A model generated the notes under the pieces. That model ran no database searches. It was not told where the DNA came from and saw only the letters and a list, made by a program, of their open reading frames with translations. A stretch of DNA of 48,694 nt from a virus. The translations under genes were made by a program, and so were the position numbers. The stretch is from positions 1 to 48,694 of IMG/VR virus record IMGVR_UViG_3300044712_000766. One strand, written 5' to 3'. Each line of letters begins with the position of its first letter. The first letter of the stretch is position 1. Below, in pieces: positions 15,001 to 21,231 of the stretch.

Positions 15001-15572
15001 TGCCGACTGCGATTGTCGCCACTGCCGGTGATGCCACTGCCAACAGCTACATCACGGTGGCTGAGGGCGACACCTTTGCGGGCGACGTGCTCCCCACCCC
15101 GGCATGGTCTGCGGCCACCAGCGACAACAAGATCCGCGCCCTGCTGGCGGCCACGGCCCGCCTTGACGAACTGGAGTGGATCGGTGCTCAGGCTGCCACC
15201 ACACAGGCCCTCGCGTGGCCCCGGACGGGGGCGAAATGCGGGGAGAAGGACTACGCCAGCACTGTGATTCCTGCGGAGGTGAAGCGGGGCACCTTCGATC
15301 TGGCCAACCTGCTGCTGAGCGACATCACCACCGACCCCTTCAGCACCGTGGCGCAGGTGACGGGCGAGCTGGTGCCGGGGATCAGCAACCAGGCGCTGAA
15401 GTCGGTCAACCTTGGCAACGGCGCGTTGAGCCTCGATTTCAAGGATGCCAGTTCGGCCCCCAGCGTCCGCAATGCGCTGAACGTGCTTCCCTCGCTGGTC
15501 ACCCTGTTTGGGTGCCTGTGCCTGACCGCGCCTGTTTCCACGGTCCGGCGCATTGCGCTTTCCAGATCGTGA
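15000..15572 (+). CDS. Head-tail adaptor, DnaT-like/gp6-type
   Basis: A 190-residue protein starting MPTAIVATAGDATANSYITV. The NSYITVAEGDTFAGD opening, the central LLAATARLDELEWIGAQA helix and the WPRTGAKCG motif fit the DnaT-like head-tail connector family found after MuF genes. It would dock under the portal. A less regular C-terminus after residue 165 may be an added tail. Confidence 0.75.
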   Translation: MPTAIVATAGDATANSYITVAEGDTFAGDVLPTPAWSAATSDNKIRALLAATARLDELEWIGAQAATTQALAWPRTGAKCGEKDYASTVIPAEVKRGTFDLANLLLSDITTDPFSTVAQVTGELVPGISNQALKSVNLGNGALSLDFKDASSAPSVRNALNVLPSLVTLFGCLCLTAPVSTVRRIALSRS

Positions 15573-15575
15573 GCC

Positions 15576-16154
15576 ATGGCCAGGAAGTGCCGTGATCAGC
15601 TCACTCTCCTGGTGCCGATGGGATTTGCGGAGGAGAAGATCCGCGCCGAGCCGCTGCTGGAGAAGCCTCTCACGCCTGAGGAGCGGCGCAGGATCGACAG
15701 GCTTTACAGGGAGAACCAAAGGCTGGTGTGGAAGTGCCAGCATGAAATGGCGTTGCTGTTTCCAAGCATCGGCCGGGAGCAGATCAACTCATGCGTTGAT
15801 GTTGGCTTCCTGAAGGCGGCCAGGGTGCATGACGCGGCGAAGGGGAAGCTCAGCACCCGGTTCTACGTGGATGCTCGAGGGGAGTGCACCCACTGGCTGC
15901 GCGCCCATGGGTACGGGGTGAGCGCACCGGGGAAGGTGCGGGAGCTGGGGGGGAAACTGCGGCAGTTGATGGGCCAGGGCCTGACGACGGAGCAGGCGCT
16001 GCGGGAGATCAATGCGCTGCGGAAGGTGCCGGCGACGCTCGAGGAGGCGAAGGATGCGCTGCTGGCCACGGCAGGCATCGCGCATGAGGTGAACAACTGG
16101 GAGGCGCACTACTGCCCTAGGCCGCAGCCGTGGGAGGTGGTGGAGGCCGGCTAG
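15576..16154 (+). CDS. Phage sigma factor-like protein (region 2 and part of region 3, no region 4)
   Basis: A 192-residue protein. Residues 45-113 match sigma70 region 2 as in group 3 factors of the SigF/SigB type: ENQRLVWKC, then CVDVGFLKAARVHDAAKGKL, STRFYVDARGEC and HWLRAHGYGV. Residues 117-150 (GKVRELGGKLRQLM onward) resemble region 3. Nothing after residue 155 looks like the region 4 helix-turn-helix. By analogy to T4 gp55, which also lacks a normal region 4, it could direct host RNA polymerase to late promoters by -10 contacts only. Homology is read by eye; the function is inferred. Confidence 0.7.
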   Translation: MARKCRDQLTLLVPMGFAEEKIRAEPLLEKPLTPEERRRIDRLYRENQRLVWKCQHEMALLFPSIGREQINSCVDVGFLKAARVHDAAKGKLSTRFYVDARGECTHWLRAHGYGVSAPGKVRELGGKLRQLMGQGLTTEQALREINALRKVPATLEEAKDALLATAGIAHEVNNWEAHYCPRPQPWEVVEAG

Positions 16155-16468
16155 GCGTCAACCCACCTGCCATTGCTCCAGACCTTAGGCAGATAGTCGT
16201 CGTCGGTCTCCGAAGTTTGGGCAAAAACGCAGCCAGGTTGAGACAAGGCAAGAGCTATTTCTTTCTTGTTGCCAGTAACGGCCCAGTAATTTCTGAGTTC
16301 GCGCAGGCTGCAAAACAACGCTTGGGCCGCTTTCGCTTGGCTTGTAGCTGCCACAACAGCTCGGCAATACGAGCGACCTGCAGCAGGGTTGTGAACCATG
16401 ATCCTTCCGCCCCACACCTTAAGAGGGCGCTGGCGTTTTGCTGTGGTGGCTTGATTCGTTTCGGCCAT
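16151..16468 (-). CDS. Conserved phage accessory protein (moron-like)
   Basis: A 105-residue protein of lower GC inserted in the opposite direction between the sigma-like gene and the tail tube gene. The pattern RAVVAATSQAKAAQALFCSL, then NYWAVTGNKKEIALALSQPGCVFAQ is, from memory, seen in many phage accessory proteins that replace one another between structural genes. The 3' end overlaps the sigma gene by four bases. The leader (16469-16501) shares 21 bases with the one at 18608. Confidence 0.7.
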   Translation of the reverse strand: MAETNQATTAKRQRPLKVWGGRIMVHNPAAGRSYCRAVVAATSQAKAAQALFCSLRELRNYWAVTGNKKEIALALSQPGCVFAQTSETDDDYLPKVWSNGRWVDA

Positions 16469-16480
16469 GGCTGTGGGGTG

Positions 16481-16501
16481 ATGGTGCGGATTCGCATCCT
16501 A
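16481..16501. promoter_or_regulatory. Shared divergent-promoter element containing TGCGGATTCGCA dyad
   Basis: A 21-base sequence identical to 18608-18628. In both places it lies between a minus-strand gene and a plus-strand tail gene. It contains the near-palindrome TGCGGATTCGCA and, on the minus strand, the leader run CCGCACCATC found before several early genes. Confidence 0.55.
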
Positions 16502-16505
16502 CCCC

Positions 16506-16517
16506 GGCAAGCTAGGC
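16506..16517 (+). promoter_or_regulatory. Late-gene upstream element (GGCAAGCTAGGC)
   Basis: 15 bases before the tail tube ATG at 16533, just downstream of the TGCGGATTCGCA element. Confidence 0.5.
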
Positions 16518-16532
16518 AAACGCGCTACGACC

Positions 16533-17276
16533 ATGCCTGCCGGCGAGTACCTGATTAACTTCGACCACGAGCTGTGGATTGCCAGGGGCACCACTGCTAG
16601 CGCCATCCCGACCAGCACCACGGGGCTCACCAAGGTCTTCAACCTGACCGACGCGAGCATGACCAGCACCAGCACGTCGGTCAACGTCCAGGACTACGAC
16701 AGCGACCCGACCAGCGCGAGGGAGGCCATCACCAGCGTGGCGAAGTCGATGCCTGTGGTGCTGAACCTGAGCCCTGGGGATCCGGCCTACCAGATCCTGA
16801 TGGAGTGTGCCGACCGGGCCACCGAGAACCTTGCTGTGCGTTATTTCCGCATCAGTGCAAGGGTGCCGGGTTCGACTGGGGCGGATCCCGAGATCAGGGC
16901 CGGCATCGCCACCGTGAGCGGCTTCAACGAGGGCCGGGCCGTGGCTGGGGTGGGCGCGATGACCTTCACCCTGACCGCGTTTGGCGGGAGCATCTGGTAT
17001 CCGCAGGGCGGCGCTGCGGCGACTGTGACCGTCACCAGCGGGGGTAGCGGGATGACCCCAGCGACCTACACGGCGGTTCCGTTCATCCCGGTGGGGATCG
17101 GTGGCCGGAACGTGGTGGGCACCGTTGTGGTGGCTGCTGGTGGCTCGGTGACTGCAGCGCCGACGATCACTGCCGGTGGCAACAACGTGCGGGTTGGGGA
17201 CATCTACACGGTGGCAGCGGCCAACGTGGGCACCACTGGCGTGATGCCGACCTTCACCGTTGCGACGGTGGCCTAA
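16533..17276 (+). CDS. Major tail (tube) protein
   Basis: A 247-residue protein starting MPAGEYLINFDHELWIARG. The N-terminal 145 residues have the tail tube pattern: TGLTKVFNLTDASMT, NVQDYDSD, and an EGRAVAGVGAMTFTLTAFG strand pair near residue 140. The C-terminal 90 residues (Gly/Thr/Val repeats such as VTVTSGGSG) look like a surface-exposed Ig-like or decorating domain. It polymerises into the tail tube. Confidence 0.82.
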   Translation: MPAGEYLINFDHELWIARGTTASAIPTSTTGLTKVFNLTDASMTSTSTSVNVQDYDSDPTSAREAITSVAKSMPVVLNLSPGDPAYQILMECADRATENLAVRYFRISARVPGSTGADPEIRAGIATVSGFNEGRAVAGVGAMTFTLTAFGGSIWYPQGGAAATVTVTSGGSGMTPATYTAVPFIPVGIGGRNVVGTVVVAAGGSVTAAPTITAGGNNVRVGDIYTVAAANVGTTGVMPTFTVATVA

Positions 17277-17479
17277 CGAGAAGGCTTGGGGATCCGGTAG
17301 GTCTTGGCACGCTTTTGCGTGCCCATGACTGCCATTCCTTCAGAGTCGCGCCCCTTGAACGTCATTTTGCTGGCATTTTTTGCTCGGGTTTGATTCTTGA
17401 ACTTCCGTTTTCCGCCACCGCCTGCGGAGGAGCCGCCGCCTCCAGCGAATCGTCCCCGTGCGTCTCGTCTTTGGGCCAT
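17273..17479 (-). CDS. Small RDARGRF-module protein, third copy
   Basis: A 68-residue basic protein opening MAQRRDARGRFAGGGGSS. The start at ATG 17479 aligns with the openings of the 9450 and 13067 proteins; an in-frame TTG lies six bases earlier. It is on the minus strand and its stop overlaps the tail tube stop by four bases. A late-gene element stands 18 bases upstream. Probably a small virion-associated protein. Confidence 0.7.
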   Translation of the reverse strand: MAQRRDARGRFAGGGGSSAGGGGKRKFKNQTRAKNASKMTFKGRDSEGMAVMGTQKRAKTYRIPKPSR

Positions 17480-17497
17480 GTTCAAAGCTAAGCGGTT

Positions 17498-17510
17498 GCC
17501 TTAGGTTGCC
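17498..17510 (-). promoter_or_regulatory. Late-gene upstream element, minus strand (GGCAACCTAAGGC)
   Basis: Same 13 bases as at 9413 and 12769; all three copies precede RDxRGRF-type or small basic head genes, here 18 bases before ATG 17479. Confidence 0.5.
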
Positions 17511-17938
17511 TAGAGCCCGCCTTTCTCCAGGCGGGTCCACTCCTTCACGAAGAACGATCCAATCGGCAGGGCATCGAGCGCCGGCTTGATCCAGTCGCGG
17601 GCAGGGTATGCCTTCCCTGGAATCCCCTGATAGATGTAGCCGGCATAGGTGACGCCACCACTGCCGCCCCACTCAAAGCGGATGGTGGTCAGGTTGATGC
17701 GACGGCGGCGCTGCGATCGGAGGAAGGCGCCCGTGTCCACGATGTCGCGGGGGCTGGTGACGGTCTCCCCGTTGCGGCGGCGGGTCTCGCCGGGCCAGGA
17801 GAACTGCTCTGTGCGGATCTCCTCCTTGAGCTGCTGATCGAGGGCCTTGCCAAAATCGGTCAAGATTTTGGGGACGCGGCGGATCAGATCCTCGCTGCGG
17901 AGGCTGGTGAGCCTGAGGCGCGACTGGACAAAGGCCAT
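17510..17938 (-). CDS. HK97 gp10-like tail completion protein
   Basis: A 142-residue protein. The helical start (IRRVPKILTDFGKALDQQL) and the core DTGAFLRSQ, then strands ending in YAGYIYQGIPGKAYPARDWIKPAL, match the HK97 gp10/neck family. These proteins close the head-tail joint. It is unusual that it lies on the minus strand while the rest of the tail module is plus. CAGCTAGGCC, a partial late-gene element, abuts its ATG. Confidence 0.8.
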   Translation of the reverse strand: MAFVQSRLRLTSLRSEDLIRRVPKILTDFGKALDQQLKEEIRTEQFSWPGETRRRNGETVTSPRDIVDTGAFLRSQRRRRINLTTIRFEWGGSGGVTYAGYIYQGIPGKAYPARDWIKPALDALPIGSFFVKEWTRLEKGGL

Positions 17939-17941
17939 GGC

Positions 17942-18331
17942 CTAGCTGTAGCGGATGATCCGCAGCTCGTCGCCCAGCACGTTGCGGAGGGTGCTGCCGA
18001 TGAGGCCGGTTTTGCCGAAGCTGCTGCCGATCTCGGAGACGACGCAGGGGTAGGCAGACTCGCCACCCCATGTGAGGGTGCCCCGGATGCCGCGCTTCAC
18101 CCTGGCGTCAACGGCGGAGGGGCTTACCGCGTAACCGGCCAGCACGTCGTTGTCCACGTTGACGCCTGGGAGGTCGTTGGGCTTGAAGGTGGAGCGCTTG
18201 AGGTAGAGCTGGACCGTCACGGTTTCGGTGGCCGGGGTGACGTTACCGGTGGCAGGATCTGTGACCGTGCCAACTGTAGGGACCGTGAAAACGGCCGTGG
18301 CATTGGCGATCCCGAGGAGTGCGCTGCTCAT
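17942..18331 (-). CDS. Head-tail joining protein candidate
   Basis: A 129-residue strand-rich protein (MSSALLGIANATAVFTVP at the start). The ATG at 18331 directly follows a late-gene element and is preferred to a GTG at 18349. It ends LGDELRIIRYS, three bases before the gp10-like start. Its place beside gp10 suggests a head-closure or neck role, but no clear family match is seen. Confidence 0.65.
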   Translation of the reverse strand: MSSALLGIANATAVFTVPTVGTVTDPATGNVTPATETVTVQLYLKRSTFKPNDLPGVNVDNDVLAGYAVSPSAVDARVKRGIRGTLTWGGESAYPCVVSEIGSSFGKTGLIGSTLRNVLGDELRIIRYS

Positions 18332-18344
18332 GCCATAGGTTGCC
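18332..18344 (-). promoter_or_regulatory. Late-gene upstream element, minus strand (GGCAACCTATGGC)
   Basis: Abuts the ATG at 18331; one base differs from the consensus. Confidence 0.5.
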
Positions 18345-18354
18345 AGCACTGGGG

Positions 18355-18597
18355 CTACTCAAAAAGCAGGTCAGCCGTAAAAGAGCCATCCTCTAACTGC
18401 CTAAGATTCAATGGGCACACAGCCTTGGCTGATGAGCTGACTTCCATCCCTTCGTAAGTGTCGCGGATCCAGACCTCCGTTGGCTCACCGTCATCGTTCA
18501 CCTCGGGCCAATTCTTGATGAGGGCCTTGAGGTCGGCCACCGTTAGGCCAGGGTGAAAATTGCGGATGCCAGGCGGCGTCCATGCTGATTCGGGCAT
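18355..18597 (-). CDS. Small acidic hypothetical protein
   Basis: An 80-residue acidic protein (MPESAWTPPGIRNFHPGLT at the start) with lower GC than its neighbours. The ATG at 18597 is chosen over an in-frame ATG at 18624 because the latter lies inside the 21-base leader shared with the gene at 16468, where it is not coding. It resembles phage accessory genes inserted between structural genes. Function unknown. Confidence 0.6.
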   Translation of the reverse strand: MPESAWTPPGIRNFHPGLTVADLKALIKNWPEVNDDGEPTEVWIRDTYEGMEVSSSAKAVCPLNLRQLEDGSFTADLLFE

Positions 18598-18607
18598 AAG
18601 GCTGTGG

Positions 18608-18628
18608 ATGGTGCGGATTCGCATCCTA
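18608..18628. promoter_or_regulatory. Second copy of shared divergent-promoter element
   Basis: Identical to 16481-16501. It lies between the minus-strand gene at 18597 and the plus-strand tape measure start at 18650. Confidence 0.55.
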
Positions 18629-18636
18629 GCCGTCGG

Positions 18637-18649
18637 GGCAAGCTAGGCC
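18637..18649 (+). promoter_or_regulatory. Late-gene upstream element (GGCAAGCTAGGCC)
   Basis: Abuts the tape measure ATG at 18650. Confidence 0.55.
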
Positions 18650-20485
18650 ATGGCGGAAACACTTGGCCAGGCGGTGCTAGAGGTTGGGGTCGATGACTCC
18701 AGGCTCCGCGCTGGGCTGGCAGGAGTTGAGGGTCAGGTCCGGCGGACCAGCAGTGTCATCGGTGAGCTGGGCGGGCTGATTGCGGGCATCGGCGCCATCA
18801 CGGCGTTCGGTGGGCTCATCAATGCCGCCAGCGAGCTGGAGAGCATCACCCGCCGGCTGGCGAACACGCTGGGCGATCAGGGGGCGCAGCAGGCGCTGGG
18901 CTTCACGCGGGAGCTGTCGGACCGGCTCGGGCTGAGCTTTACGGTGCTGTCGGATTCGTTTGCGGCCTTCACTGCGGCGGCCTCGGCGGCGAACATCCCG
19001 CTACAGGAGCAGCAGGGCCTGTTTGAGGCGGTGAGTACGTCCGCGCAGCGGCTGGGGCTGAGCAATGACGCCATCAACGGAAGCCTCCTTGCGCTGCAGC
19101 AGGTGGCGGCCAAGGGCACCGTGCAGATGGAGGAGCTGCGGGGGCAGCTCGGGGAACGGCTGCCTACGGCGTTCGCCGCCACAGCAAGGGGCCTTGGGAT
19201 CAGCAATAAGGAGCTGATCAAGCTGGTGGAGTCCGGCCAGCTCACGGCGGACCAGTTCTTCCCTGCGCTGACCAAGGGCCTGACAGAGCTGAATGGCAGC
19301 GGCCCGGCTGGGGTACCCACTGCGGCGCAGAACTTCGCCTCATTGCAAAACGTCCTCAGGACGTTGCAGGCCGACTTCGGCAAGGAGTTCCTGCCCGGCG
19401 TGGTGGCGGGCACCCAAAAGATCGCAGAGTTTTTGCAGGGATTCACAGCCAATCAACGGGCCGCCGACCTAAGCGGCGCCTTCGGCTTCGGCCCAAGGGA
19501 AGCGCAGCAGCTCGTTGGGCAGCTTGATTTTGTTGAGAAGAAGTTTGGCCTCACGCGGGAGCAATCAAAGAACATCGTCAGCGATGCGCTCAAGATCATC
19601 AGCGACTCCCGTGACGAGTTTGATCCCCTTCTTAACAGCTTTGGCCAGCTCACCCTTACCGGTGATGAGTACGTCAAAGTGCTGGGCCTCATTGAGGAAC
19701 GCAGTAAGTCGTTCACGGCTCCGGCCCGTGCTCTGCGGGATCTGGAGCAGCAGCAGATTGCAAACGCAAGGGCTGAACAGCAAGCGTCGGACCGCCGACT
19801 GGACACCCTCGACAAGATTAACGCCCGGCTGAAAACGGCGCGCAAAGAACTAGGCAGCCTTGACCCAAATAGTGCCGACGCACAGGCCAAGCGTGAGGAG
19901 ATCGCCAACCTTGAGACACAAGGCAAAAGTGTTGAGGAGCGGTCTAGGGCGATTCAGAAAGCTGTCGAGGATGCGGCCCGCAAATCCAAGGAGGTGGCGG
20001 ACAACTTCCAGAAGGCGGCGGATGCGGTGAAAACCACGGCTCAGAGCTTTGCCGAGACGGTGGCCAGCTCGCGGTTTGCCAGCGAGTCGGCCCAGCGCCA
20101 GGCCAGGGACACGCTGGAGCGCCGCGCTGCGGAGACTCTGAACTCTGGGGCCGTGAACCGTGACGCGGTGGCCCGTGAATTTGGGCTGCCCATCGCGCAG
20201 GCCGGGAGCCTGAGCATCGAGGGCGGTGGACAGTCCTTCCAGCGCAGCTTTACCAACCAAGTGGCGCCGCTGGATCTTCGCGGCTTGGGCCTTGACAAGC
20301 TGGCCGAGTTGGTGCAGCAGACAGCGCCGCTGGCCGATGGCGCCAAATCAATTCAGGAGAGCAACAGTGAGCTGGTTAAGGCCACCCAGGAGTTGACCGC
20401 AGCGCAGCGGGCAGCACTTGAGCGCGAGTCGAACCTCGCCATCACCGTGCCCGTAGGTGCCACGCGCAACGTGTACCTGCCATGA
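18650..20485 (+). CDS. Tail tape measure protein
   Basis: A 611-residue protein. The N-terminus (LGQAVLEVGVDDSRLRAGLAG) is typical of tape measures. Residues 60-230 match the conserved tape measure core (QALGFTRELSDRLGLSF, VQMEELRGQLGERLP, TADQFFPALTKGL). A long charged coiled coil follows around residues 360-470. At about 1.5 angstrom per residue the tail would be near 90 nm. The stop overlaps the next ATG (20482-20485). Confidence 0.9.
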   Translation: MAETLGQAVLEVGVDDSRLRAGLAGVEGQVRRTSSVIGELGGLIAGIGAITAFGGLINAASELESITRRLANTLGDQGAQQALGFTRELSDRLGLSFTVLSDSFAAFTAAASAANIPLQEQQGLFEAVSTSAQRLGLSNDAINGSLLALQQVAAKGTVQMEELRGQLGERLPTAFAATARGLGISNKELIKLVESGQLTADQFFPALTKGLTELNGSGPAGVPTAAQNFASLQNVLRTLQADFGKEFLPGVVAGTQKIAEFLQGFTANQRAADLSGAFGFGPREAQQLVGQLDFVEKKFGLTREQSKNIVSDALKIISDSRDEFDPLLNSFGQLTLTGDEYVKVLGLIEERSKSFTAPARALRDLEQQQIANARAEQQASDRRLDTLDKINARLKTARKELGSLDPNSADAQAKREEIANLETQGKSVEERSRAIQKAVEDAARKSKEVADNFQKAADAVKTTAQSFAETVASSRFASESAQRQARDTLERRAAETLNSGAVNRDAVAREFGLPIAQAGSLSIEGGGQSFQRSFTNQVAPLDLRGLGLDKLAELVQQTAPLADGAKSIQESNSELVKATQELTAAQRAALERESNLAITVPVGATRNVYLP

Positions 20486-21231
20486 CGCTCACCATCGGGT
20501 CGTTCTCCACCAATGCCCTGACGGCACAGCCCTTCGGCTACGAGGGCGACGCACGCCAGGGCCTCACTGCCCGTAAGTGGACGATCTCGGGCCTCGTCAC
20601 CAAGGCGCAATGGGCAGCCCTGTGCAGCGTCTACGACACATGGCGCGACAGCAGGATCACTGATGCCGACACCTTGCTCTCGGGCAGTGTGGGCAGCACG
20701 GTGAGCTTCACCGGCACCGGCTTCGGCCAGAGCTGGACCGGCATCGCCTGCTGGTTCACGGCACCTCCCAGCGCCACCCCGGCCGGTGTCTACCTCGATG
20801 CCACGGCCGAGATCGTGGATGCCAATCAGGCCCTGGCGGTGCTGCTGCGGGAGCAGGAGAAGCAGCGGCAGAACAGCGAGGCGCTGATCCCCACGTTCTC
20901 CACCATCACGCTGGGGAGCGTCACGGTGACGCCCCTGGAGCCCCCTGACGGCTATACGGATGGCCCACAGCCCAACCTTTCAGCCGGCGGCCGTCACTAC
21001 TTCACAGGGCCGCTCGGGGCCACGGCCACCCGCAGGATCCGCGCTCACGTCAACGCGACGGAGTACGCCACTCTGCGGACGTGGTATCAGACGCAAGTGG
21101 GCACCACGCCAGCATCTGGTGTTTGGCATCCAGTAGGTGACTTCCCGCCGCCTACTGCTGAAATCATCATTAGCGGTGGAGCGAAAACGACTCGCTACAC
21201 GATTGATTTAAATCTGGTGTTCACCCGATGA
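20482..21231 (+). CDS. Distal tail protein candidate
   Basis: A 249-residue protein directly after the tape measure, with overlaps on both sides. Two similar beta-rich halves are visible (residues 1-115 and 130-249): each has a TARKW/TATRR strand followed by a helix with a W and a closing strand. Two-domain distal tail proteins make the ring at the tail tip. The assignment rests on order and pattern. Confidence 0.7.
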   Translation: MTLTIGSFSTNALTAQPFGYEGDARQGLTARKWTISGLVTKAQWAALCSVYDTWRDSRITDADTLLSGSVGSTVSFTGTGFGQSWTGIACWFTAPPSATPAGVYLDATAEIVDANQALAVLLREQEKQRQNSEALIPTFSTITLGSVTVTPLEPPDGYTDGPQPNLSAGGRHYFTGPLGATATRRIRAHVNATEYATLRTWYQTQVGTTPASGVWHPVGDFPPPTAEIIISGGAKTTRYTIDLNLVFTR

